A DNA stretch of 54,449 nt from CAZSPT01 sp964608895 (GCA_964608895.1 CAZSPT010000001.1:1-54449); one strand, 5' to 3'. Counted from the first letter of the stretch, positions 1 through 8,191 are shown. Made by a program: numbers and translations. The notes: a model not told the origin generated them from the sequence alone.

Positions 1-64
1 AAAAAGATTTTCTAAAAAAGATTGGCTCGAACCGAATTTTGCGGGAACGGGAATTAGTTTTTGA

Positions 65-145
65 GCCACGCGGAGCGTGGCAAATCCTCTTAAAATCAGG
101 GATTAGCGCCTCTGGCAGAAGCCGATCCGCCTCGGGCGGAGAGGC
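65..145. repeat. GC-rich hairpin cluster beside tRNA-Gln
   Basis: A perfect 7-bp stem with a 3-base loop lies at 65-81 (GCCACGC / GCGTGGC). At 108-145 a closing stem (GCCTC / GAGGC) encloses two smaller hairpins (114-123 and 126-140, the latter TCCGCC/GGCGGA), giving a three-way-junction shape. The block is richer in GC than its surroundings and lies just 3' of tRNA-Gln. It may be a dispersed palindromic element or a processing signal; only one copy is visible here. Confidence 0.4.
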
Positions 146-167
146 AACAAACGCCGAACGTACAATT

Positions 168-241
168 TGGCTCGGGGACAGGGATTCGAACCCCGATTAC
201 CAGGACCAAAACCTGGCGTCCTACCATTAGACGATCCCCGA
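168..241 (-). tRNA. tRNA-Gln (anticodon TTG)
   Basis: The minus strand folds into a complete cloverleaf. The acceptor stem pairs TCGGGGA with TCCCCGA, the anticodon stem CCAGG/CCTGG closes the loop TTTTGGT (anticodon TTG), and the T-loop is TTCGAAT. The discriminator base is G, as expected for tRNA-Gln, and the 3' CCA is encoded (168-170). Short protein-like reading frames across this gene are artefacts. Confidence 0.95.
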
Positions 242-279
242 ATGACGATAAAAAATCCCGGTAAGGGACAGTGCTAAAA

Positions 280-309
280 AATATATCATTTTCTTTGGCG
301 AAAAGTCAA
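280..309 (-). promoter_or_regulatory. Promoter of tRNA-Gln
   Basis: On the minus strand the -35 box TTGACT (309-304) is 18 bases from the -10 box TATATT (285-280), which is preceded by TGA as an extended -10. It sits just after the ftsX stop codon and 38 bases before the tRNA. Confidence 0.7.
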
Positions 310-313
310 TCTT

Positions 314-1231
314 TTAAACTTTAAGGTATCTCCCAAGAGCCAGACCGCTGCTAACAATGTTTAAAAGAATAATCGCCACCAGCTGACCACCGAAAATAGC
401 TAGAAAATTCCTGTTGAAATAACTAACGATATTAAAATCAAACTCCGGAAAAAAACCGGCCAAATAGGGTTGAGTGAAAATTAAGAGAGGATAAACCACT
501 AATCCGGTAATAATCGTGGCAATTACCGCTAAAATAATACTTTCAACGACGAACGGCGACCTGATAAACCAGTTACTGGCTCCGACCAGCTTCATAATGG
601 CAATTTCTCCCCGGTGGGTGAACAAAGCTATTCTGACAGTGTTAAAAACGATTAAAACCGCGATAATCGCAAAAATTCCGCTCACCAAATAACCTCCCTT
701 TTTGACATTGTCGGTAATTGAATTTATTCGGCTGATCACTAACTGGTGATCGTCATAACTTTTTTCCTCAATAAAATCGCTGTAAGCGGGATTATCAACC
801 GCTTTAAGAATTTCAGGATATTGGGAAAGTTCCTTGGCCTTGATAATCAAAGTCCCTCCGAGAGGATTTCCTTTAAGCTCGTCCAAAGTCTCTTGGATAA
901 CCTGGTCGTCTTGATGACGCTGTCGGAACTGCTCAAGATTCTCCTCGGGCGATTTGTAGCTAATTTTCTTGACTTCCGGAGTTGTTTCCAGATGAGACTT
1001 GATTTCATTAATCTTCTTTTCCCGAACCTCCGGCTTGAAATAAACCGAAACATCTATTTTTTCTTTGACGGCGGCGGTTGTTGAATTGGAAACCGCGTTA
1101 ATCATCACTAAAAAATTAACTGAAATCAAAGTTAGAAAAATAATAAAAATAGTCGCCAAAGAAAGCCAGATATTCCGCCAGAATGACTGGAAGGCGAATA
1201 AAATACTCCGAAAAATTGAAATTAACAGCAT
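314..1231 (-). CDS. ftsX: Cell division protein FtsX
   Basis: This is the membrane subunit of the FtsEX complex, which couples ATP hydrolysis in the cytoplasm to activation of peptidoglycan hydrolases at the division site. At 305 aa it has the normal family length. It shows a cytoplasmic N-terminus, a first membrane segment near residues 22-45, an extracytoplasmic domain of roughly 120 residues, and three further membrane segments in a C-terminal FtsX/MacB-type domain (about residues 180-300). The start lies 12 bases after the ftsE stop, so the two are cotranscribed, as is usual. No ribosome-binding site is evident. The family call is firm; the hydrolase it controls is not known from sequence. 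Confidence 0.95.
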   Translation of the reverse strand: MLLISIFRSILFAFQSFWRNIWLSLATIFIIFLTLISVNFLVMINAVSNSTTAAVKEKIDVSVYFKPEVREKKINEIKSHLETTPEVKKISYKSPEENLEQFRQRHQDDQVIQETLDELKGNPLGGTLIIKAKELSQYPEILKAVDNPAYSDFIEEKSYDDHQLVISRINSITDNVKKGGYLVSGIFAIIAVLIVFNTVRIALFTHRGEIAIMKLVGASNWFIRSPFVVESIILAVIATIITGLVVYPLLIFTQPYLAGFFPEFDFNIVSYFNRNFLAIFGGQLVAIILLNIVSSGLALGRYLKV

Positions 1232-1243
1232 TTTTGACGGTTA

Positions 1244-1979
1244 TTAAATAACATACTTACCGATTTCCTGGTCCTGAACGACTTTTCCGTCCTCCAAAGT
1301 AATCACTCTTTTACGAAGAGAATTAACAATCGTCTTGTCATGGGTCACCAGCACCACTGTCGTCCCAAACTCATTGATTTTTTTGAGTAAATCAATAATC
1401 TCCTGGGAATTTAAAGCATCCAGATTACCGGTCGGCTCGTCGGCTAAAAGAACTTTTGGCCGATGGACTAAAGCCCGGGCAATCGCCGTCCGCTGCTTCT
1501 CGCCTCCGGAAAGCTCCCGGGGATAACGGTGAGACTTATTACCTAAATCAACAATCTTCAAAACTTGAGGGACAATATCGGCGATTCGCTTCCGGGAGGC
1601 TCCGGCGACTTCCAAAGCAAAAGCGACATTTTCAAAAACTGTTTTTTTTGAAATCAACTTAAAATCCTGAAAAACCACCCCGAGCTGACGCCGAAGAAAA
1701 GGAATTTGATGGTTTTTAATTTCAGTAATATCCCAACCGCCGATGATAATTTGCCCATTATCCGGCCCAATCTCGGCGATNNNNNNNNNNTTTACGACTT
1801 ATAATTTACTTACTTTGAAACGGTTCCAAAAGCAAGATAAGCTTGCATACTGTTGTTTTGCCGCAACCTGAACGGCCGACAATGGAAACAAACTCTCCCG
1901 GCTTAATATGAATATCAACTTCTTCCAAAGCAATGGTGTTTGGAGGAAATTTCTTAGTTACTTTTTTCAAATAAATCAT
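1244..1979 (-). CDS. ftsE: Cell division ATP-binding protein FtsE (interrupted by assembly gap)
   Basis: This is the ABC ATPase partner of FtsX. The N-terminal part contains the Walker A motif GRSGCGKTT. The part below 1780 contains the Q-loop (VFQDFKL), the signature LSGGEKQR, Walker B LLADEPTGNLD and the H-loop THD. A ten-N gap at 1781-1790 splits the gene. The bases above the gap run into an in-frame stop soon after Walker A, while the bases below resume an FtsE-like sequence (IAEIGPDNG). Removing 1781-1838 would join the halves as KLIAEIGPDNG, so I read this as an assembly error and not a pseudogene. The start at 1979 follows the RlpA-like gene by 8 bases; the order RlpA-like, ftsE, ftsX indicates one operon. 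Confidence 0.9.
1781..1790. other. Assembly gap (10 N) inside ftsE
   Basis: Ten N of fixed length mark a scaffold join. Roughly 48 bases next to it (1791-1838) do not continue the FtsE frame and are probably a wrong contig end. Confidence 0.95.
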
Positions 1980-1987
1980 AATCCGCT

Positions 1988-2803
1988 TTAATTATTCCCG
2001 GCAATAACATCAACCTCAATCATCCCCTGCCAGCTTGGCGCCAAAACTTCAAAAGCGGTTTTGGATAAATCAAGAATTCGCTCTTGGCAAGGCCCCATCT
2101 TTTCAAGCTCCTCGTCCGTCCAGTTCCGACATATTTTCGGCCCGTAGTCTTTAACCGTTACCGTCACTTCCCGGCCGTTTTCAGAATTCCGAACGGTTAA
2201 TTCCGCTTCCCGGCCGAAATCTCGACTGGCGGCAATCAATTCTCCGCGATATTTTGGATGGACGTACCAAGAAGCCAAACCAGTGAGCCGCGATTCATTA
2301 AACAAGGCAAACATTACTGAATGCTTCTCCGGAAGCTGAAAACTGATTGTCTGATTCAAAGCGTCCCGGGAAGAAACCTCCAATTTAACAAAACTTAGAT
2401 CCCGCCAGCTGTAGTAATAAGGTTGCTTGTAGCCGCCGTCCGACTCATAGGAAACAGTCACTTCGGGCGGCTCGGAAAAAAAACCGCTGTCATAAGGGGT
2501 GAACTTGGCTAAATAAAGATCAGAAGCCGGCTCAATCCCTTCAGCATAGCTGAAAAAATGATTGATTCTTTCCCGGGAAGCCAAGGTCATTAATTTAACG
2601 ATTAAATCGTCCGGAGCGTCCGCCCGAACAGCTGACAAAGAAACTTCTCCTTCAGGCGACTCCAAAGAATACCCGCCCCGCTCCGAAAAAACAACCGGCC
2701 GGAGGTAAATAAAATGCTCGGCTCGGCCAAAAGCCGGCCAGCCGCCCAGAAAAACAACCGTCAGAATTAGAAATATTTTTTTTAAGTTTGGAAAATAAAA
2801 CAT
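1988..2803 (-). CDS. Secreted protein with C-terminal RlpA-like double-psi beta-barrel
   Basis: The 271-aa product starts with a hydrophobic signal segment (about residues 8-27). The last 95 residues match the RlpA-type double-psi beta-barrel: GLASWY, an AAS..F stretch, LTVRNSENGREVTV, a DYGP motif and ILDLSKTAF. RlpA proteins are septal peptidoglycan-binding or lytic transglycosylase proteins. The TANGE..AAH region of classical RlpA is shortened here, so enzymatic activity is uncertain. The central 130 residues are not recognised. Two cysteines bracket a short insert after DYGP. It is the first gene of an operon with ftsE and ftsX, which suggests it is exported to act at the septum. The -10 box ends 8 bases before the ATG, predicting a leaderless mRNA. 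Confidence 0.75.
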   Translation of the reverse strand: MFYFPNLKKIFLILTVVFLGGWPAFGRAEHFIYLRPVVFSERGGYSLESPEGEVSLSAVRADAPDDLIVKLMTLASRERINHFFSYAEGIEPASDLYLAKFTPYDSGFFSEPPEVTVSYESDGGYKQPYYYSWRDLSFVKLEVSSRDALNQTISFQLPEKHSVMFALFNESRLTGLASWYVHPKYRGELIAASRDFGREAELTVRNSENGREVTVTVKDYGPKICRNWTDEELEKMGPCQERILDLSKTAFEVLAPSWQGMIEVDVIAGNN

Positions 2804-2820
2804 TTTTTGATATTATACCA
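2788..2820. promoter_or_regulatory. Bidirectional promoter with overlapping -10 boxes (tRNA-Gly / RlpA-like gene)
   Basis: On the plus strand TTGGAA (2788-2793) is 17 bases from TATTAT (2811-2816), preceded by TGA, which would start tRNA transcription about 5 bases before tRNA-Gly. On the minus strand TGGTATAAT (2820-2812) uses almost the same bases and ends 8 bases before the ATG at 2803. Its possible -35 (TTAACT, 2840-2835) lies inside the tRNA-Gly gene. Confidence 0.65.
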
Positions 2821-2827
2821 CTAGCCG

Positions 2828-2898
2828 GCAGGATTAGTTAAGGGGTTTAACACCACCTTCCCAAGGTGGAGACACGGGTTCAAGTCCCGTATCCTGCT
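2828..2898 (+). tRNA. tRNA-Gly (anticodon CCC)
   Basis: The cloverleaf has acceptor stem GCAGGAT/ATCCTGC, anticodon stem CCACC/GGTGG around loop TTCCCAA (anticodon CCC), and T-loop TTCAAGT. Discriminator T is normal for tRNA-Gly. No CCA is encoded, unlike the tRNA-Gln in this window. Confidence 0.95.
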
Positions 2899-2902
2899 TT
2901 CG

Positions 2903-2976
2903 GCCAACGTAGCTCAGCTGGTCAGAGCAGTCCCTTCGTAAGGGAAAGGCCGTGAGTTCGAATCTCACCGTTGGCT
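2903..2976 (+). tRNA. tRNA-Thr (anticodon CGT)
   Basis: Acceptor stem GCCAACG/CGTTGGC, D-arm GCTC/GAGC, anticodon loop TTCGTAA (CGT), T-arm GTGAG/CTCAC. The outermost anticodon-stem pair is G-A, a mild irregularity. It follows tRNA-Gly by four bases, so they are probably one transcript. Its last base is shared with the stop codon of the convergent foldase gene. No CCA is encoded. Confidence 0.93.
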
Positions 2977-4403
2977 CAAAAATACCTTTTTATCTCCGCC
3001 TCGCGGAAAAGCTCGCTAAGATAATTATTGACTTTAATTTCAAAGAAAATCTGCCGGAGCTCAAAACTTTCCCGACCGGTGTCCGGATCAGTCAACCGGT
3101 CATTTAGTTGGAAAATATGATAACCGCGACTATTTTTAACCAGCCCGGAAATTTCTCCAACTTCCAAAGAAACAATTTCCTGCTTCAAAAAATCAGGCAG
3201 CTCTCGCCGGGAAACCCAGCCAAGTGTTCCACCGGTATTCACCCCGGCCGGATCGTCAGTATATTTTTCGGCCAATTGACCGAAATTAGTTTCCGACTGC
3301 CGGACCAAGCTAAGAACTTTCTCGGCTTTTTCTTTGACTTGACGATTCACCGCCAAACTGTCATCAGCAACAACCAACTGGCGGAGTTTTTCCTTCTTAA
3401 TTATCGGCAGAAGAATCTTTTTCTTGAATTGATCAAGATTCAACCGATAAATATTTTTAATTATCTCTTCAGCTTCCCGGCGACTGTCAAACTGAACCAA
3501 AGTGTCCTGAAAACTGGCTTCCAAATCCGAAGAAGAAATTGTCTCGCCGGCCGCCTCAAGCTCCCGGTCAACCAGAGAAAGAATCGCCAACCGGTCAAAA
3601 ACCTTCTGCTCTAAACTCGCCGACTGGTCAAGCAGACCGTCAACCCCTTCCCGCTCCTGATTGATGGCGTCCGCCAAAATTTCCAAATCATCCCAATAGT
3701 CGGTCAAAGGTATTTTCCGGCCGTCAACCGTTCCGGCCGGCAGCCTGAAAAATTCTCCGACCTGCCGGCTGACTGAATCCCGCCAGCCAAGCTTGTAAAT
3801 GGCCAAAATATCTCCGGCGACCGCCAATCCGGCCAGAATAACAACCGCCAAAATCGCCGCCGTCAGCCGGACAGCCAGCCGTCTCCGGCCGAAAGCTTTA
3901 AAACGGGGACCAACCGGAGGCTTGAAAGAATCGTCAAAATCCTTCAATTTAAGCGGTTCGCCTTTAACAGACTTGCTAAAAGCCTTTTTCCGTTCAAGCA
4001 AGCCCCTAACTTTTCCGGCTGAAGTATTTTTTTTATTTTTTCCGGAGCCGGCCGGCGTTGCCGCTTGAAGGCCGCCGCCGGACTTTTTAACCACCGAACC
4101 GCTTTTTTGAATCGTCTGCTTTTTGGCTGTTGATTGTTTCGCCGTTCCGGCCGTCCGCCTTCCAGCTGTCGCCGCCGACTGCTTTTTCTCAGCTGTTTTT
4201 GAATTTTTAGTTTTTTGCCTTTTAGCCGCCCTAACCGTTTTTTGTTTAGCCGCCGCTTGACCGCCGGTTGAAGAATTTTGGCTTTGATTTTGGCCGGATT
4301 TTTGTTTTTTAACTTTTTTTAAATCAAGTTTTTCCAGCTCTTCCATAATTTCTTGTTTTAGCTTGCTTTTTCTTTCTGAAGTTAGCTTGGTTTTTTGGGG
4401 CAT
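2976..4403 (-). CDS. Membrane-anchored PpiC-type peptidyl-prolyl isomerase with basic N-terminal tail
   Basis: The 475-aa protein has three parts. Residues 1-170 are disordered, rich in Lys, Ala, Thr, Ser and Gln, and resemble a histone H1-like tail. A single membrane helix follows at about 178-203. The extracytoplasmic part begins with a SurA/PrsA-type helical region and ends in a parvulin (PpiC) domain at about 365-465, with FGQLAEKYTDDPAG, GGTLGWVSRRELP, LEVGEISGLV and GYHIFQL. It probably folds exported proteins while tethered to the membrane. The basic tail faces the cytoplasm; whether it binds nucleic acid is only inference. It follows ftsB by 9 bases in the same operon. No Shine-Dalgarno is evident. 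Confidence 0.85.
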   Translation of the reverse strand: MPQKTKLTSERKSKLKQEIMEELEKLDLKKVKKQKSGQNQSQNSSTGGQAAAKQKTVRAAKRQKTKNSKTAEKKQSAATAGRRTAGTAKQSTAKKQTIQKSGSVVKKSGGGLQAATPAGSGKNKKNTSAGKVRGLLERKKAFSKSVKGEPLKLKDFDDSFKPPVGPRFKAFGRRRLAVRLTAAILAVVILAGLAVAGDILAIYKLGWRDSVSRQVGEFFRLPAGTVDGRKIPLTDYWDDLEILADAINQEREGVDGLLDQSASLEQKVFDRLAILSLVDRELEAAGETISSSDLEASFQDTLVQFDSRREAEEIIKNIYRLNLDQFKKKILLPIIKKEKLRQLVVADDSLAVNRQVKEKAEKVLSLVRQSETNFGQLAEKYTDDPAGVNTGGTLGWVSRRELPDFLKQEIVSLEVGEISGLVKNSRGYHIFQLNDRLTDPDTGRESFELRQIFFEIKVNNYLSELFREAEIKRYF

Positions 4404-4412
4404 AATTTACTG

Positions 4413-4829
4413 TTATTTAAAAAAATATTCCCACCATTTCAAAAAATTGGAAAAAAACCGATTTTGCTCGGCTGAAGCCGCTCGGTCAAAAACTCCCCGC
4501 TTCCGGGCAATTTCAGCACTTGAAGTTCCAGCGACCCGGCGGTTAACAACAACCACTTTTTCTCCGGGTTTTTTTAAGCCGAGTTTTTGCCGGGCCTCTC
4601 TTTCCAGCCGGCGGCCGGAAGACCACTCGGTAATCAACCGCCCCAATTCGCTGTTTTCCGACTCCAGTTGGCTGATTTCTTGTTCAAGGTCGGAAACCTG
4701 GCGGTTAATTTGACGCTGGCCGAAAAACTCTCTGACCAGGCCGGCGGTTATCCCGACCAAGCAAATCAAACTAATTCCCAAAACAATTAATGGACTAATT
4801 TTCCAACGACGCTTTTTTAGAAGTCTCAT
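4413..4829 (-). CDS. ftsB: FtsB/DivIC-family septum formation protein
   Basis: This small bitopic division protein (138 aa) has a short basic N-terminus, one membrane helix (about residues 12-33) and a coiled coil (about 36-70), followed by the family's REARQKLGLKKPGEKVVVV signature. FtsB/DivIC proteins bridge FtsL and FtsQ in the divisome. The C-terminal 40 residues are extra and not recognised. The gene has its own extended -10 box ending 5 bases before the ATG, so the message is probably leaderless. The PpiC gene follows directly. Confidence 0.85.
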   Translation of the reverse strand: MRLLKKRRWKISPLIVLGISLICLVGITAGLVREFFGQRQINRQVSDLEQEISQLESENSELGRLITEWSSGRRLEREARQKLGLKKPGEKVVVVNRRVAGTSSAEIARKRGVFDRAASAEQNRFFSNFLKWWEYFFK

Positions 4830-4834
4830 TTGGT

Positions 4835-4863
4835 ATTATAACAAATTTTTTTTATTTTATTAA
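4835..4863 (-). promoter_or_regulatory. Leaderless promoter of ftsB
   Basis: Extended -10 TGTTATAAT (4843-4835) lies 5 bases before the ATG at 4829, with a possible -35 TTAATA (4863-4858) at 17 bases. Transcription would start at the start codon itself. Confidence 0.65.
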
Positions 4864-5439
4864 CTTTTGAAATTTTTTCGGACCAAGTTTTTCCTTAATT
4901 TTTCCGATTAAAGCTCGGGCTTCGCCGGCTGAACGCTCAAACCGGGAATTAATAAAATTTTCCCGAAGGGCGGTAATCGTTTCAACCGTTTCCTGGGGCC
5001 GACGAATTCCGGACAAAATCAGCTTTTGAACGGAATTCTCACCGTAATTGACGATTAAATCGCCCCGGCCGGCCAACCGACTAAAAATTCCCCGGGAACG
5101 CCAGCTAACCCCGGCAATCCGATCGTAGAAAACTTCAGTCAGGGAAAAATTAAACAATCCCCGCTGTTTTAGGTTTAAAACCCGGCGGCTAGTCAGAATT
5201 AAACCGCTGAAATAGCGGCTGGAACAAATTCGTAATAGCCAAACCAAGCCGGCAGCGAGCAACAAGCCAAAGCCGAGAGCGCCCGGCCAGCCAAACCGAA
5301 AAAGCGGATAAATCAGGAAAAAAGCGGCTAAAATCAAAAATCCGGCTCCGACCAGCTCCCAAAACCAATTCCAAAAGGATTGTCGGACGATTGTGACAAT
5401 TTTTTCCCCTTCCCGAAGCTTTAATCTTTTTTTAACCAT
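4852..5439 (-). CDS. Membrane protein with bacterial PH-like domain
   Basis: This 195-aa protein has two adjacent membrane segments (about residues 24-67) followed by a bPH2/YdbT-like domain: YFSGLILTSRRVLNLKQRGLFN, the FYDRIAGVSWRSRG strand pair and GDLIVNYGE. These domains resemble the PH fold and are common in small membrane proteins of unknown function. Its start overlaps the end of the cation ATPase gene by 8 bases, so translation is probably coupled. The role is not known. The last 50 residues form a basic helical tail. Confidence 0.7.
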   Translation of the reverse strand: MVKKRLKLREGEKIVTIVRQSFWNWFWELVGAGFLILAAFFLIYPLFRFGWPGALGFGLLLAAGLVWLLRICSSRYFSGLILTSRRVLNLKQRGLFNFSLTEVFYDRIAGVSWRSRGIFSRLAGRGDLIVNYGENSVQKLILSGIRRPQETVETITALRENFINSRFERSAGEARALIGKIKEKLGPKKFQKLIK

Positions 5440-8191
5440 ATCGTTTTTTAACGATAAAATGGTGTTTGACTATTTCAATTAGGAAAACTTTAACAATCGC
5501 CAGTCCAATAATAATCAACCATTCCTGCCAACCTAAGAAAACGGTTTGGAAAATATCCCGAAGAACCGGCAGATAAATGATTGACACCAAAACAACTAAA
5601 GAAACAGCGACGGCCACAACTAAAAACCTGTTTTTTAAAGGATTTTCAGTGAAAATTGAATGGCGAAGAGTGCGAACGCTGAAGACATAGAGGAGAGAAT
5701 CAAGTCCTAAAGCAGCGTAGATAATCGTCCGGATATAATCCAAATCTTTAGAAAAATTGAGTAAGAACAAAAACAAGCCGAACAAAACAAAATCAGTAAT
5801 CACTCCGATAATAAAAATTAAAATTTTCATTTCGGTGTTAAGAATCGGCTCTCGGCGATCTCGAGGCTTATCCTTCATTAAACCGTCTTCAGCCGGATCT
5901 AAAGTTAAAGCAATACTCGGAAGGCCGTCAGCAACCAAATTTATCCACAAAATCTGAATCGCCAAAATCGGCAAAGGCAAACCGAGAAACAAACTTCCGG
6001 AAACTAAAATAATCTCCGAAAAACTGTCGGTCAGAAGATAAAGAATGACTTTCCGAATATTGTCAAAAATTACCCGGCCCTGCTTGACCGCCGCGACAAT
6101 AACACTGAAATTATTATCCAAAAGAATCAAATCAGCGGTTTCTTTAGTGACATCTGAACCGCCGCCGAGAGCAATGCCAATATCGGCAGACTTGAGAGCC
6201 GGAGCGTCGTTCACTCCGTCGCCGGTCATCGCCACGACTTCTCCGCGGCTCTGCCAAGCGTCAACAATTCTCAATTTATGCTCGGGCTCAACCCGAGCGT
6301 AAATGTCTATTTTTTTAACTTTTTGTTTAAGCTCGCGGTCGTCCCACTTGTCTAAATCTTCTCCTTGAACGACATTACCGTCCACTTTCAAACCAAGCTC
6401 CCGAAAAATCGCCCGGGCGGTCTTTTGATGGTCGCCGGTGACAATTACCGGCCGGATTCCGGCCTTTCGGCAAAGATTAATCGCATCTTTCGCTTCCGAC
6501 CGAAGAGGATCTTTCAAGGCGATAAAGCCCAAAAAAACCAAATCGTTAAGCTCATCCCGCAATTCATTAAATTGGCCGGTTTTATAAGCAACCGCCAAAA
6601 GTCGGAGGCCTTTATCGGTTAACCGCTCGTATTTCTTCTTGAGTTCGACCGCTTTTTTTGGAGTTAAGGGCTTTTTTTGACCGCCAACCATCACCCGATC
6701 GGAAAACTTAAAAATTTTTTCGGGCGCCCCTTTGACAAAAATATGCTGATGACGATGGCGCTTGTGCTCGTTTAAAGTCGCCATGAATTTGCGCTCCGAA
6801 CTAAAAGGAATTTCAGCCCGGCGGCGATATTCTTTCTCAAGCTCTTCTTTATTAAATCCCGAATGAATCGCCGCCAGCAAAAGAGATTTTTCGGTTGGAT
6901 CACCGATAATTTTCAATTTTTTCAATTCTTGATCGGGATTTTCAATGGTGGCGCTGCTGCAAAGAACCGAAACTTTCAAAATCAAATCTTGATTTTTATC
7001 CAATTGGGAAGGATTCACCAACCGATCAATTGAATACTGCTTGTCAGCGGTGATAATTTTAAAAACCTGCATCTCCCCTTCGGTCAAAGTGCCGGTTTTA
7101 TCGGTGCAGATAATTGAGATGCCCCCGAGAGTTTCAGCGGCAATCAGCTTCCGAACTAAGGCCCGACGCTTTAAAATCCGCTGCATTCCAATCGTCAGAA
7201 TAATCGTCACCGCCACTAAAAGACCCTCGGGAATTGCGGCAACCGCCAAAGCGACCGCCACAATCAGCATTTCAACCAAATCTTTACCGGTTAAAAAGCC
7301 AATCGTGAGAATCAAAAACGAAAATCCAATAACCGCTCCGGTCAGCCAATGGCTGAACTTTTTCAGTTGATTCTGAAGCGGAGTTTTTTCTTCTTCGGTT
7401 TCGCGAAGCAACCGACTAATCCGACCGACTTCGGTCCGCCAACCGGTTTTACAGACAATCGCCCGGCCCTTTCCTCGAACAATTAAAGTTCCCTGATAGA
7501 CAAGATTCTCACGGTCGGCCAAAGCCGCCCCTTTCTTGATAACTCCGACCCGCTTGGTTGACGGAGAGGATTCGCCGGTCAAAACGGCTTCAACCGCCTG
7601 AAGGTCTTCAACTTCAATCAACCGAGCGTCGGCCGGAACCTTGTCGCCGGCCGCCAAAAAAATCACTTCACCGGGAACAAGCTCTTCGGAATCAACCATA
7701 ATCTTCCGGCCCTGACGGAGAACTTTTGCCGTCTGCTTAACGATTTTTCTAAGATGTTCAATCGCCCGATTAGCCTTTTTTTCCTGCCAATAGCCGAAAC
7801 AGGTATTGACTAAAACCGCGAATAAAATAACCCCGGCGTCAATCAAATGACCGAGGATCGCCGAAATGATAACAGCGAAAAGCAGGATATAAACCAAAGG
7901 CGATTTTATCTGATTAAATAAAATCACCAAATTGGAAAGCGACTTGCCTTTTAACAGACGGTTCCGGCCGAAAGTCTTTTGACGGGCTTTTACCTGGCGG
8001 GCGGACAGGCCCTTTTGGGAGCTTTTTAATTCCTTGAATACTTTTTGCAAAGACAAATTGTGCCAATTTGTCTTTTTTTTCTCCAAATCTTTTGCCCCAG
8101 ACCTCTTCAACCGGCTGATTTGGTTTTGCTTTGCTGATTTGTCCGGCTTTGGCCGGGAGTCGGCTGATTTTACCATATTTTTTATCAACAA
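5432..8191 (-). CDS. P2-type cation-transporting ATPase (calcium-pump family)
   Basis: At 919 aa this is a full-length P-type ATPase. It has an N-terminal cation-ATPase domain (about 42-110), TGES in the actuator domain, phosphorylated Asp364 in DKTGT, KGAPEKIF in the nucleotide domain, TGDGVNDAPAL and ten predicted helices. The M4 motif is AAIPEGLL and M6 is NLVADG. The Glu, Asn and Asp of calcium site II are therefore present, while the M6 Thr is Ala, so one-ion transport as in PMR1-type Ca/Mn pumps is likely. An Na/K-type pump cannot be excluded. The TTG at 8191 is preceded by AGGTGG 7 bases away, so I keep it; an ATG at 8176 is the alternative start. The PH-domain gene overlaps its end. 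Confidence 0.88.
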   Translation of the reverse strand: MLIKNMVKSADSRPKPDKSAKQNQISRLKRSGAKDLEKKKTNWHNLSLQKVFKELKSSQKGLSARQVKARQKTFGRNRLLKGKSLSNLVILFNQIKSPLVYILLFAVIISAILGHLIDAGVILFAVLVNTCFGYWQEKKANRAIEHLRKIVKQTAKVLRQGRKIMVDSEELVPGEVIFLAAGDKVPADARLIEVEDLQAVEAVLTGESSPSTKRVGVIKKGAALADRENLVYQGTLIVRGKGRAIVCKTGWRTEVGRISRLLRETEEEKTPLQNQLKKFSHWLTGAVIGFSFLILTIGFLTGKDLVEMLIVAVALAVAAIPEGLLVAVTIILTIGMQRILKRRALVRKLIAAETLGGISIICTDKTGTLTEGEMQVFKIITADKQYSIDRLVNPSQLDKNQDLILKVSVLCSSATIENPDQELKKLKIIGDPTEKSLLLAAIHSGFNKEELEKEYRRRAEIPFSSERKFMATLNEHKRHRHQHIFVKGAPEKIFKFSDRVMVGGQKKPLTPKKAVELKKKYERLTDKGLRLLAVAYKTGQFNELRDELNDLVFLGFIALKDPLRSEAKDAINLCRKAGIRPVIVTGDHQKTARAIFRELGLKVDGNVVQGEDLDKWDDRELKQKVKKIDIYARVEPEHKLRIVDAWQSRGEVVAMTGDGVNDAPALKSADIGIALGGGSDVTKETADLILLDNNFSVIVAAVKQGRVIFDNIRKVILYLLTDSFSEIILVSGSLFLGLPLPILAIQILWINLVADGLPSIALTLDPAEDGLMKDKPRDRREPILNTEMKILIFIIGVITDFVLFGLFLFLLNFSKDLDYIRTIIYAALGLDSLLYVFSVRTLRHSIFTENPLKNRFLVVAVAVSLVVLVSIIYLPVLRDIFQTVFLGWQEWLIIIGLAIVKVFLIEIVKHHFIVKKRYG

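Noticed and set aside
39..230. A 63-codon plus-strand frame across the tRNA-Gln gene
   Set aside because: It reads antisense through a complete tRNA and the palindromic element; its GDRDSNPD-like end is a typical artefact of tRNA sequence.
1791..1840. ftsE as a broken pseudogene
   Set aside because: The stop is next to an N gap, ftsX is intact downstream, and a simple join restores the frame.
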